Shown piece after piece: positions 23,434-33,358 of a DNA stretch of 37,931 bases. The stretch comes from Acidimicrobiia bacterium (GTDB taxonomy: Bacteria > Actinomycetota > Acidimicrobiia > IMCC26256 > PALSA-555). The notes beneath the pieces are model-generated. The model saw only the letters and a program-made list of their open reading frames with translations. It was not told the DNA's origin and searched no databases. The position numbers and the translations under genes were made by a program. The stretch lies in assembly GCA_035948415.1 (NCBI GenBank), contig DASZJD010000099.1, forward strand, positions 1 through 37,931, read 5' to 3'. Each line of letters begins with the position of its first letter. Position 1 is the first letter of the stretch.

Positions 23434-25256
23434 GCCTGGCGACGGACCGCGCCGCGTTGCCCCCCGACGAGCTCGGTGCGCTGCTCGAGGAGAGCGCGGT
23501 GTTCGCCGCCCTCGACGCCGACGCGCGCGCGTTTGTCGCCGCGCGTCTCGAGGCGCAGAACGCTCCGGGCGGAACGGTCCTCGTTCGCCAAGGTGACGCC
23601 GGGGACTGCATGTACCTCGTCGCCATCGGTCGGTTCCGCGTCACCATGACCCGGCCCGACGGGACCGAGGCCCTCGTCGCCGAGATCGGCCGGGGCGAGG
23701 TGGTCGGCGAGCTCGCGCTGATCACGACCGAGCCGCGCACCGCCACCGTCACCGCGGTCCGCGACGGTTGCGTGCTGCGCCTCTCCACCGACGCCTACGC
23801 GGAGCTCGTCCGGCGGCATCCCGACGCGCTCCGGAGCATGTCGACCGAGGTCGTTCGCCGCCTGGTTCGCTCGAGCCGGGGAGGGATCCGGACCAGCCCG
23901 GTGGTCACCATCGCGGTCGTGCCGCTCGCTGAAGACCCGGCCGTGGTCGAGTTCGCGGGTCGCCTCCACGCCTCCCTCGATCGAATCACGGGCCAGGCGG
24001 CGCGCCACGTGTGCCGCGCCAGCCACCCGATCGACGAGCTCGACCGGGCCGGCGCGGACCGTCTGGCCGCGTGGTTCGCCCAGCACGAAGCCGGCTTCGA
24101 GGTCGCGCTCTACGAGACCGACGTGGATCCGACGCCCTGGACCCGGGCCTGCCTCCGGCAGGCCGACCTGATCCTCGTCGTCGGGGGAGACGGCGTCTCG
24201 ACCGAACCGCGCCCGGTCGAGGTCGCCATCGCCGATCGGCGGGCTGGTCTCAGCACCCGAACCGAGCTCGTCCTCGTCCATCGACCGAGCGTGGTCGAGG
24301 CACGGGGCACTCGACGCTGGCTCGAGGGCCGCACCGTCGACCGGCACCACCACGTGCGCAGCGACCGCGACGGAGACTACGACCGCGTCGCCCGGCTGCT
24401 CCTCGGCCGCGGCATCGGCGCGGTCTTCAGCGGGGGCGGCGCCCGGGGCCTCGCCGAGATCGGGGTCTACCGGGCCCTGCTCGAACGAGGGGTCCCGATC
24501 GACGCCACCGGCGGCACGAGCATCGGGTCGATCATCGCCGGTGGCGCGGCGCGCGGGCAGACGCCGGACCAGGTCGCGCTCACCTTGCGCAGGGCGGTCG
24601 TGGACTCGTCGCCGTTCGACGTCACCTTCCCCGTCGTGTCTCTTGCGGCCGGGGTGCGCGTGTCCCGCCACCTCCGCGACGCCGCCGAGGGCCTCCAGCT
24701 CGAGGACCTGTGGCGAAACTTCTTCTGCGTCTCCACGAACCTCAGCCGCGGTGACCTCGAGGTACACCGCACGGGGCCGGCGTGGTACGCGGTGCGGGCG
24801 AGCTTCTCGATCCCGGGCGTGTTCCCGCCCGTTCGGAGCCCGGACGGCGACCTCCTCGTCGACGGGGGGCTGGTCGACAACCTCCCGGTCGACGTCATGC
24901 GAACCGAGCACGCGGGCATCACGATCGTGTCGGTCGACGTCGGCCGCACCCGCGACCTCCGCGCGGGATCGCTCCCCGACACCGGCACGCTGTCGGGATG
25001 GAGGGTCCTGTTCGATCGCCTCGACCCGCGGACGCCGAGCCTCGACACCGCCACGATCGGTCAGATCATGATGCGGCTCACCGAGCTCGGGAACGCCGGC
25101 GGCGAGGATCGCGGTGACCTCTACATCCGGCCACCGGTCGACGCCTTCACCATCGGCGACTTCAAGGCGTTCGACCGGCTGGTCGAGATCGGCTACCAGG
25201 CCGGGATCGAGGCCGTCGACTCGTGGCTCGCGTCCGAGCCCTTGTCGCCCGCGTGA
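23430..25256 (+). CDS. CNB-regulated patatin-like phospholipase (NTE type)
   Basis: The protein has 608 residues from GTG 23430. The CNB domain (about 20-145) has VGELALITTEPRTATV with E94 and R103. A linker domain at 155-325 contains a conserved IAVVPL and LILVVGGDGVS, as in bacterial neuropathy-target-esterase proteins. The patatin domain (328-600) has oxyanion motif SGGGARG (334-340), nucleophile elbow GTSIG with S364, and catalytic D478 in VDGG. It should hydrolyse phospholipid or lysophospholipid esters at the membrane, gated by a cyclic nucleotide. The gene is coupled to the single-CNB gene before it, with the cyclase-ATPase gene 102 bases after. Confidence 0.92.
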   Translation: MSLATDRAALPPDELGALLEESAVFAALDADARAFVAARLEAQNAPGGTVLVRQGDAGDCMYLVAIGRFRVTMTRPDGTEALVAEIGRGEVVGELALITTEPRTATVTAVRDGCVLRLSTDAYAELVRRHPDALRSMSTEVVRRLVRSSRGGIRTSPVVTIAVVPLAEDPAVVEFAGRLHASLDRITGQAARHVCRASHPIDELDRAGADRLAAWFAQHEAGFEVALYETDVDPTPWTRACLRQADLILVVGGDGVSTEPRPVEVAIADRRAGLSTRTELVLVHRPSVVEARGTRRWLEGRTVDRHHHVRSDRDGDYDRVARLLLGRGIGAVFSGGGARGLAEIGVYRALLERGVPIDATGGTSIGSIIAGGAARGQTPDQVALTLRRAVVDSSPFDVTFPVVSLAAGVRVSRHLRDAAEGLQLEDLWRNFFCVSTNLSRGDLEVHRTGPAWYAVRASFSIPGVFPPVRSPDGDLLVDGGLVDNLPVDVMRTEHAGITIVSVDVGRTRDLRAGSLPDTGTLSGWRVLFDRLDPRTPSLDTATIGQIMMRLTELGNAGGEDRGDLYIRPPVDAFTIGDFKAFDRLVEIGYQAGIEAVDSWLASEPLSPA

Positions 25257-25358
25257 GATCGCGGCGAGCCTCATGAGCGGTCGCGACGACGTCATTGACG
25301 GGCACCGTCGGCGTCGCCGGTCGCGGCGCCATCCCGCCGGGGCCCTCGGGGGCGGGCG

Positions 25359-28300
25359 GTGAGCACCGAGACCGTCGCCGTGCTCTTCACCGACCTCGTC
25401 GGGTCGACCGAGCTGCTGACCCGGGTCGGGGAGGAGCACGCCGAGGAGCTCCGACGCGAGCACTTCCGCGTGCTGCGGACCGCCCTGGCCGAGCGTGACG
25501 GCCGCGAGGTGAAGAACCTCGGTGACGGGATCATGGCCGTCTTCGCCAACGCGTCGGCGGCCGTGGCCTGCGCGGTGCGGATGCAGCAGCGGATCGACGC
25601 CCGCAACCGCCGGATCAACGTCGAGCCGCTCGCCATCAAGATCGGGGTGGGCTCGGGCGAGTGCGACGTCGAGGACGGCGACTACTTCGGTCCGCCGGTC
25701 GTCGAAGCCGCCCGGCTGTGCGCGCAGGCCACCGGGGGGCAGATCCTCGCCACCGAGCTGGTCCGGGCCCTCGCGGGCACCCGGGGCGGGTACACGTTCG
25801 AGCCGCTGGGCCCGGTCGCGCTGAAGGGGTTCCCCGATCCGGTGCCGGTCGTCGCGGTGGCGTGGTCGCCGATTCCCCTCGACGCCGAGGGCAGCACGAT
25901 CGTCCCGCTGCCGCTCCGGCTGGAGGCGGCGAGCGCCCGCAGCTTCATCGGCCGGACCCACGAGCGGGCCAGCCTCGCCGAGGCGCTGAAGCACGCCGAC
26001 GCCTCCGCCCAGCGCCAGGTGGTGCTCATCTCCGGCGAGGCGGGGATCGGCAAGACCTACCTCGCGGCCGAGGTGGCCCGGGAGGCCTACGCCGGTGGGG
26101 CGGTCGTGCTCTACGGACGCTGCGACGAGGAGCTCGGCATCCCGTACCAGCCGTGGGCCGAGGCGCTCCGCCACCTCGTGCTCCACGCGTCCGACGAGCT
26201 CCTGGCCCAACACGTCACCGCTCGGGGTGGCGAGCTGGCCCGACTCGTGCCGGAGCTCACCAGCCGAGTCGACGCGCTGCCCGAGCCGCGGTCCGGCGAT
26301 CCCGAGACCGAGCGCTACCTGCTCTTCGGCGCGGTGCTGGGACTCCTCGAGGCCGTCTCGACCGGCTCACCGATCGTCATCGTCCTCGACGACCTCCACT
26401 GGGCCGACAAGCCGACCCTCCTCCTGCTCCGGCACGTCGTCGCCACCCCCGGGACCCTCCGCGTGCTCATGATCGGCACGTACCGGGCGACCGACCTCGG
26501 CACCGGGCACCCGCTGACCGACGTGCTCGCGGCCCTCCACCGCGAGGACGGCATCGAGCGCGTCGAGCTGGCCGGGCTCGGCGATCGCGAGGTGGTCGAC
26601 CTCGTCGAGACCGCGGTCGGGCACGACCTCGATCGGGGAGGAGTCGCGCTCGCCCACGCGCTGTACCGGGAGACCGACGGCAACCCCTTCTTCACCAACG
26701 AGATCCTCCGCCACCTCGTCGAGACCGGCGCGCTCGCCCAGGACGCCGACGGCGTCTCGGTCGCGGCCATCGACTTCAGCGGCGGTGGGTTGCCCTCCAG
26801 CGCCCGAGAGGTCATCGGTCGACGGGTGGCGCGCCTCGGCCAGGGGGCGGAGCAGGTGCTGCGCGCCGCCGCCGTCATGGGCCGCGACTTCGATCTCGCC
26901 CTCCTCGGCCAGGTGACCGACGTCGGCGAAGACGCGCTCCTCGACGTCATGGACGCGGCCTCGGCCAGCGCGCTCATCAACGAGGTCGCCGACGTGCCCG
27001 ACCGCTTCACGTTCTCCCACGCCCTCGTCGAGCACACCCTCTACGAGGACCTGAGCGGCAGTCGTCGGGCCCGCCTACACCGACGGGTGGCCGAGGCACT
27101 GGAAGGCTCCTGCGGCGACGACCCCGGTGAGCGCGTGAGCGAGCTCGCCTACCACTGGGCCCGAGCCACGGCGCCGAAGGAGCCCGTGAAGGCGATCGAG
27201 TACGCGCGGCAGGCGGGCGACCGCGCTCTCGCGAGCCTGGCGCCCGACGACGCGCTGCGCTGGTACCGACAGGCGCTGGAGCTGCTCGACGAGCACGACC
27301 CGGACGACGTCCGCGCTCGCTGCGCGCTGCTCGTGCGCGTCGGGGACGCCGCCCGGCAAGCCGGCGACCCGTCCTACCGGGAGACGCTGCTGGACGCGGC
27401 CCGACAGGCGCAGGCCGCCGAGGCCATGGACCTGGTCGTCCAGGCCGCGCTCGCGAACAGCCGGGGCTTCTTCAGCGCCGTCGGCCACCCCGACGAGGAG
27501 CGGATCTCCGTGCTCGAGTCCGCCCTCGGGGCCATCGGCGAGCTGCGGTCGGCCGAGCAGGCTCGACTCCTGGCCCTCCTCGCGCAGGAGCTCGTGCCGA
27601 CCGGGAACCTGGCCCGGCGGCGCCAGCTGAGCGACCACGCCGTCGAGATCGCACGCGAGGTCGGCGACGCCAAGACCCTGCTCGAGGTCCTGAACCTGCG
27701 CTTCAACGCCATCCTCGCCCCCGAGACGCTCGACGAGCGGCTGGCGGTCTCGGCCGAGGCGGTGCAGCTGGCCGAGGGGGCCGGCGACCCCGTCGCCCGC
27801 CACTTCGCGGAGACGTTCCGCGTCTTCGCGGCGCTCGACGCCGGCGACCGCGACGAGCTCGACCGCGCCGCCGCGACCGCGATCGAGCTGGCTGACGCGG
27901 TGGGGCAGCCCGTGCCCCGGTGGGTCGCGACCTGGGAGCGGGCGCTCCTCGCCTGGCTCGACGGGGACCTCGAGCGAACGGAGCAGCACGCCACCGACGC
28001 GCTGACGCTCGGCTTCGAATCCGGCCAACCGGACGCCGCCCTCGTCCCCGGGGTGATCCTCCTGACCCTGCGCTGGGCCCAGGGCCGAGCCGACGAGCTC
28101 GAGGGGGTCCTCCTGCAGTTCGTCGCCGACACGCCCGGGCTCACCGCGCTCAAGGCCGCCGTCGGTGTCCTCTACTCCGAGTACGACCGCCTCGACGAGG
28201 CCCGGGAGACCCTCGACGCGAAGGTCGCCGAGGGCTTCGAGAATCACCGCGACGACGCCTTCGGCCTCGCGGCCCTCGTCCTGTGGAGCTACGTGATCGC

Positions 28301-28703
28301 CGACGTCGGCCACGTCGTGGCCGCGAGGCTGCTCCTCCCGGACCTCCTGCCGCGCCGCGACCAGTTCGGCGGCGCCGCCGTCGTCGTCATGGGATCGGTC
28401 GCGACGGCCATCGGCGCCCTGCAGACCGTCCTCGGTGACTTCGCCGCCGCCGAGGACGCGCTGCAGCAAGGCATCGCCGCGTCCGAGCGCCTCCGCGCGC
28501 CGTACCTGCTCGCGCTGACCCAGTGCGCGTTCGCCCGGCTCTTGCTTCGCCGCGACGAGCGCGGTGACCGGGATCGTGCCCAGCGCGCGCTCGACGACGC
28601 CACCGAGCTGGCACATCGGTTCGGGTTCGAGGGCGTCAAACGACGCGTCCACCGACTGGCGCCGTCGGCCTCCCCGTCGACGGGGGACGCGACCGCGACC
28701 TGA
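25359..28703 (+). CDS. Class III nucleotide-cyclase-like / AAA ATPase / TPR regulator (1114 aa)
   Basis: It starts at GTG 25359. Residues 1-165 are the cyclase domain: D12 in FTDLVGST, K52 and D56 in VKNLGDG, D108 in GDYFG, R119 in EAARL. The Asn expected before AAR is Val115 (PVVEAAR), so catalysis is uncertain. FIGRTHERASL leads into a STAND-type ATPase with Walker A GEAGIGKT (226-233) and Walker B IVIVLDDLHWAD (339-350). RETDGNPFFTNEI and AHALVEHTLYEDL are typical of this group. TPR-like helices fill from about 600 to the end. It lacks the extra C-terminal module of the 6976-10890 protein. It lies 102 bases after the CNB-phospholipase gene, on the same strand, so the set may be one operon. 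Confidence 0.9.
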   Translation: MSTETVAVLFTDLVGSTELLTRVGEEHAEELRREHFRVLRTALAERDGREVKNLGDGIMAVFANASAAVACAVRMQQRIDARNRRINVEPLAIKIGVGSGECDVEDGDYFGPPVVEAARLCAQATGGQILATELVRALAGTRGGYTFEPLGPVALKGFPDPVPVVAVAWSPIPLDAEGSTIVPLPLRLEAASARSFIGRTHERASLAEALKHADASAQRQVVLISGEAGIGKTYLAAEVAREAYAGGAVVLYGRCDEELGIPYQPWAEALRHLVLHASDELLAQHVTARGGELARLVPELTSRVDALPEPRSGDPETERYLLFGAVLGLLEAVSTGSPIVIVLDDLHWADKPTLLLLRHVVATPGTLRVLMIGTYRATDLGTGHPLTDVLAALHREDGIERVELAGLGDREVVDLVETAVGHDLDRGGVALAHALYRETDGNPFFTNEILRHLVETGALAQDADGVSVAAIDFSGGGLPSSAREVIGRRVARLGQGAEQVLRAAAVMGRDFDLALLGQVTDVGEDALLDVMDAASASALINEVADVPDRFTFSHALVEHTLYEDLSGSRRARLHRRVAEALEGSCGDDPGERVSELAYHWARATAPKEPVKAIEYARQAGDRALASLAPDDALRWYRQALELLDEHDPDDVRARCALLVRVGDAARQAGDPSYRETLLDAARQAQAAEAMDLVVQAALANSRGFFSAVGHPDEERISVLESALGAIGELRSAEQARLLALLAQELVPTGNLARRRQLSDHAVEIAREVGDAKTLLEVLNLRFNAILAPETLDERLAVSAEAVQLAEGAGDPVARHFAETFRVFAALDAGDRDELDRAAATAIELADAVGQPVPRWVATWERALLAWLDGDLERTEQHATDALTLGFESGQPDAALVPGVILLTLRWAQGRADELEGVLLQFVADTPGLTALKAAVGVLYSEYDRLDEARETLDAKVAEGFENHRDDAFGLAALVLWSYVIADVGHVVAARLLLPDLLPRRDQFGGAAVVVMGSVATAIGALQTVLGDFAAAEDALQQGIAASERLRAPYLLALTQCAFARLLLRRDERGDRDRAQRALDDATELAHRFGFEGVKRRVHRLAPSASPSTGDATAT

Positions 28704-28975
28704 CGCAGGCCCGCCGTCCACGTCGGAGCCGTCGGCGGCATCGGCCCGAACGCCCTCGGGTCAGCCACCGCCGTCCCGCGCCCGGTCGGCGCCGGCAGCC
28801 CGGATCCTGACGCTCGGCTGACGGCTCGCCGGTTCCCGGGCGGTCGGAATCGGGTCACGGGGCGGCGGCGCGACGGTCACTCACCGTATCGCCGCGCGCG
28901 TGGGTTCCCCGTGAGTTCCCCGCGTCGTTTCCTGCCCGCCACCTCGGCGCCACCCGCCTGACCAAGGTTCGTCCC

Positions 28976-30667
28976 GTGCGCTACAGCGAGCATCCCCGGT
29001 CGTATCTCACGACGGCCGCGCTCGTGCTCGCCGCCATCGCCGTCTGCGCGCTCGTCCCGTCGCCGAAGGGAGGAGGGCCGAACGCCCGAGGCTCGGACCG
29101 AGCGGTCCGCGCCAGCCTCGCGACCAACCGAACCGCCCGGAGTCCGGTATCCGGGGATGCAGCGCCCGCCGCGCACCCGCCGACGACGAGCACCGACAGC
29201 GCTCGACGGGGCACCGACCGTGACAGCGACGGGCCAGCTGCCGCGCACCCGTCGTCGGCGAGCCCAGCCACCTCGGCGACGACGGCCCCCTCGCCGACCA
29301 CGTCGCCGCCGACGACCCCCGGCGCGGCCAAGCCCGAGTCCCCGAGGGTCCAGGACCAGCCCGCGGCCGACCCGGACGCGCCGGCTCCCGACCACGACAC
29401 GCCGGCTCCCGTCCCCGACACACCCGCCCCGGACCACGACGCCCCAGCTCCCGACCACGACACGCCGGCGCCGGCACCCAGTGCGCCGGTCTCGGTCCTC
29501 GATCCGCCCGGTGCCGATCCCGGCAGCCCGGACCCGGTGACGACGCCCCCGCCACCGACCGCGCCGACCACACCGACCACACGGACCGCACCGACCACCA
29601 CCACCTCCACGACGACCACGACGACCACCACGACGACGACCCCAAGCACGCCGCCACCGTCGGTCGGTGCGGGCGGCTTCTACGTCGTGGGCCACCAAGT
29701 CGTCGCCCCCGACGGCAACGGGTACTACCCGGTGGGCGCCAACGTCGGCATCCCCGGCTACTTCGACTGGCGCGGGGTCGCCAACGGCCACGCCAGCGAC
29801 GCGGTCGCCTGGGGATGGAACACCGTCCGGCTCACCATCCTCTGCACCGACGTGGTGGCCCCCCCGCCGTCCGACGGCGCTATCGCCAGCCTGGTCCAGG
29901 AGTACACGGCGAAGAAGATCGTCGTCGTGATCGGGTGCTGGGACATGACGATGAACAACCAGGGTGACGGGACCAGCCTCAGCGACCCGACCGTGCTGAA
30001 GCTGGACGCGTTCTGGACCCGGATGGCCCAGCAGTACAAGACCAACCCGTACGTCTGGTTCAACGCCGAGAATGAGCCCTACTGGACCGACAACGCCGGC
30101 TGGGTCGCCTTCCAGGACCACTTCCTCCACCTCGTCCGGGCCCAGGGGGCCGAGAACATCTTCGTGGCCGACGTGATGAACGCCGGGAACGACGCCGGCT
30201 GGGGCGGAGCGAGGTTCGTGTACGACCCGTCGATGGGCCCGGCCGTCAGCGCGGGTCAGTGCAACGTCCTCTTCTCGATGCACAACTACGGTGGCGTGGA
30301 CGACACGATCACCTCGTCGGTGTACTGGCAGAACGTCGCGTCCGCGAACCTGCCGGAGATGGTGGGCGAGTTCGGCTACACGGTCGACGGGTCCTCGACG
30401 GCGGGCTCCTACCGGCAGAACCTCAACGGCGCCCTCAGCACCTTCAACCTCGCCCCCAACTTCGGGGTCGGGATGCTGTGGTGGCATGCCACCCACGGCG
30501 ACAACTACTCGCTCAAGCAGAGCGGCAACGCCTTCTACGCCGACGGGGGTTCCTCCAGCAACCTCAGCCCGGCGGGGCAGCGCCTCTGGAACGTGGGCCA
30601 CGCCAAGCCGAACCTCGGCCGCTTCACCGGCGACCTCCGCCAGAGCCACTGCGCCTCCGCAGGCTAG
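28976..30667 (+). CDS. Surface-anchored GH5-like glycoside hydrolase
   Basis: The protein has 563 residues from GTG 28976. One N-terminal transmembrane segment (LTTAALVLAAIAVCALV) is followed by about 200 residues of Pro/Thr/Ala/Asp-rich linker and a catalytic domain from about 232. That domain has GANVGIPGYFDW, VRLTIL with R285, the acid/base E367 in NAENEPYW, H436-N-Y438, and the nucleophile E465 in VGEFGY, the standard GH5 set. It should cut beta-linked glycans outside the cell. The linker carries the PAPDHD-type repeats and a poly-Thr tract. No separate carbohydrate-binding module is evident. Cellulase or mannanase specificity cannot be told. Confidence 0.88.
   Translation: MRYSEHPRSYLTTAALVLAAIAVCALVPSPKGGGPNARGSDRAVRASLATNRTARSPVSGDAAPAAHPPTTSTDSARRGTDRDSDGPAAAHPSSASPATSATTAPSPTTSPPTTPGAAKPESPRVQDQPAADPDAPAPDHDTPAPVPDTPAPDHDAPAPDHDTPAPAPSAPVSVLDPPGADPGSPDPVTTPPPPTAPTTPTTRTAPTTTTSTTTTTTTTTTTPSTPPPSVGAGGFYVVGHQVVAPDGNGYYPVGANVGIPGYFDWRGVANGHASDAVAWGWNTVRLTILCTDVVAPPPSDGAIASLVQEYTAKKIVVVIGCWDMTMNNQGDGTSLSDPTVLKLDAFWTRMAQQYKTNPYVWFNAENEPYWTDNAGWVAFQDHFLHLVRAQGAENIFVADVMNAGNDAGWGGARFVYDPSMGPAVSAGQCNVLFSMHNYGGVDDTITSSVYWQNVASANLPEMVGEFGYTVDGSSTAGSYRQNLNGALSTFNLAPNFGVGMLWWHATHGDNYSLKQSGNAFYADGGSSSNLSPAGQRLWNVGHAKPNLGRFTGDLRQSHCASAG
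29375..29482 (+). repeat. Tandem Pro-Ala-Pro-Asp repeats in the glycosidase linker
   Basis: Residues about 134-169 repeat units such as APDHDTPAPVPD and APDHDAPAPDHDTPAP, encoded by near-identical GACCACGAC-containing stretches. A second low-complexity part at about 29558-29643 encodes a run of Thr, mostly ACC/ACG codons. Both look prone to length change by slippage, as wall-spanning linkers often are. Confidence 0.7.
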
Positions 30668-30810
30668 GGACCGCAGGCCCCGACCGCGGTCGCCACTCGT
30701 CTCGCCGGCGCGCCGGAGGCGCCGGGTCGACGCGGCGGCGGGTCGGCGAGCGGCTCGGCGCCGTCGCCACGGGTGGCCTCGATACCGTGGCTCGCGATCG
30801 AGGAGGCCGG

Positions 30811-31356
30811 ATGGCGACCTACGTCGCGCTGCTGCGCGGCGTCAACGTCGGGGGTCGAGCGCAGGTCTCGATGCGGGACCTGCGAGACGCAGTCGGGGCC
30901 CTCGGATACGACGACGTGTCCACCTATATCCAGAGCGGCAACGTCATCTTCCGGAACGCGTCGCGGTCGGCGGCTCGGATCCGGGCCGAGCTCGAGCGGG
31001 CGATCGACGAGGAGTTCGGCCTGTCGGTGAGCGTGATCCTCCGGACGCCGACCGAGCTGGATCGGGTCGTGCGGCGAAACCCGTTCCTGTCACGGCGGGC
31101 CGACGTCGCGCAGCTCCACGTCGCCCTGCTGGGCAAGCGTCCGAGCCGCCCGGCGCTCGCGCGGCTCGAGCCGAAGCGGTCGCCACCCGACGAGTTCGTG
31201 GCCATCGACCGCGAGATCTACCTCCGGTGCCCAAACGGGATCGGCCGCAGCAAGCTCACGAACGACTACTTCGAGCGGCAGCTCGACACGCCGGTCACGA
31301 TGCGGAACTGGCGGACGGTCACCGAGCTCCTGCGCCTCGCCCAGGCCCGACCGTGA
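30811..31356 (+). CDS. DUF1697 family protein
   Basis: The protein has 181 residues from ATG 30811, with AGGAGG four bases before. YVALLRGVNVGGRAQVSMRDLR and YIQSGNVIFRN are the family signature. The middle FGLSVSVILRTPTELDRVV and the C-terminal YFERQLDTPVTMRNWRTVTEL complete it. The biochemical role of DUF1697 is not known. It stands alone, 144 bases after the glycosidase and 160 bases before the ABC exporter genes, with no coupling to either. Confidence 0.9.
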   Translation: MATYVALLRGVNVGGRAQVSMRDLRDAVGALGYDDVSTYIQSGNVIFRNASRSAARIRAELERAIDEEFGLSVSVILRTPTELDRVVRRNPFLSRRADVAQLHVALLGKRPSRPALARLEPKRSPPDEFVAIDREIYLRCPNGIGRSKLTNDYFERQLDTPVTMRNWRTVTELLRLAQARP

Positions 31357-31516
31357 GACCCCGAGGAGGTCGGAATGTCACGCCTGTGATTCGCACGCAG
31401 CGACGCGACCGGTCGCGCCCCCCGCGACGGCCCCGGACCGCCGAGGCCCGCGCGACGCGTGGCCGGGCTCGTCGCCGGTTACGTTGCGCCGAGACTCGGT
31501 GTGCTGAGGTGAGGCG

Positions 31517-32457
<941 letters not shown>

Positions 32458-32458
<1 letters not shown>

Positions 32459-33276
32459 TGCTCTCGGTCTTCCGCACCGACTGGGTCAAGCAGTGGCGTC
32501 GGCCGCTCACGTACGTCGCGCTGGCGCTCATCGTGATCATCCCGGTCATCTTCGCCATCGCGCTCAAGGCGAACCCCCCGGGGCGTCCCGAGGACACCCG
32601 TGACGTCGGCGACTCGTTCGGCTTCCTCGCGACCAAGAGCGGTCTCTACCTGGGGGTCTCGACCCTGCTGATGACCAGCCGCTTCCTCCTCGAGGTCGTG
32701 GTCGCGATCTTCGCGGGCACCGCGATCGCGTCCGAAGCGAACTGGGGGAATCTGCGAGCCCTCCTCGTGCGACCCATCCCGCGCGGGCGGCTCCTGGCGG
32801 CCAAGCTGACCACGGCCACGCTCCTGGGGCTCATCGCCGCCGCGCTCGTCCTGGCCGTCGGCGTCATCGCCGGCGTGATCGCCTTCGGCTGGCACCCGCT
32901 CGTGGTCAACGGCATGCACCAGTCTCCCGATCAGATCCTCGGGAACCTCGCCCTCGCCACGCTCTACGTGTTCTGGAGCCTCTCGAGCGTGATCGCGCTC
33001 GGGTTCATGGTCTCTACCCTGACCGATTCGGCCGCCGGCGCGGTCTTCGCCGCGCTCGGCCTCTACGTCGTCTCCCAGATCCTCGACCAGATCACGTCGA
33101 TCGGCACGATCCGCTACGCCTTCCCCACGCACTACCTCGACGCCTGGCAGCACCTGTTCACCGGGAGCGGCCCGACTGCGGACATGCTCCGCGGCACGCT
33201 GCTCCAGGTCGGCTACGTCCTCGCCTTCCTCGGCTTCGCCTGGTGGTGGTTCCGCCGCAAGGACATCCTGTCCTGA
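32458..33276 (+). CDS. ABC-2 type transporter permease
   Basis: The protein has 272 residues from ATG 32458; an in-frame GTG at 32455 would add one residue. It has about six hydrophobic helices. The first is in YVALALIVIIPVIFAIAL, then a long loop, then TSRFLLEVVVAIFAGTAIASEANWGNLRALLVRPIPRGRLLAAKL split by a charged turn, which is the typical E-x-x-x-G-T-R-like coupling region of ABC-2 permeases. The last helix ends WWWFRRKDIL. It pairs with the ATPase before it. The usual E-x-x-x-G-T coupling motif is varied here (SEANWGNLR). Confidence 0.88.
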
Positions 33277-33358
33277 CCCGCGCGCCCGCGACGGTCGCCG
33301 GAGCCGGGCGGCGAGGGGCTGGTCCGCTTCGCCCGGACTGGCCAACATGAGGGGACAG

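Noticed and set aside
22947-26213. A 1088-codon open frame on the minus strand, antisense to the CNB and patatin genes
   Set aside because: The sense strand encodes clear domains with catalytic residues. The antisense product is Arg/Asp/Gly-rich with no motif, as expected from third-position G+C bias.
27075-28721. A 548-codon minus-strand frame within the second cyclase-ATPase gene
   Set aside because: No recognisable family; the plus strand is continuous TPR-like coding sequence.
29558-29643. A CRISPR-like or satellite repeat
   Set aside because: The ACC/ACG run encodes poly-Thr in frame with the glycosidase; there are no spacers of constant length. No CRISPR array was seen anywhere in the window.
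28877-30649. A 590-codon minus-strand frame antisense to the GH5 gene
   Set aside because: Its Arg/Gly/Val runs are the complement of the Pro/Thr linker; GH5 catalytic motifs are on the plus strand.
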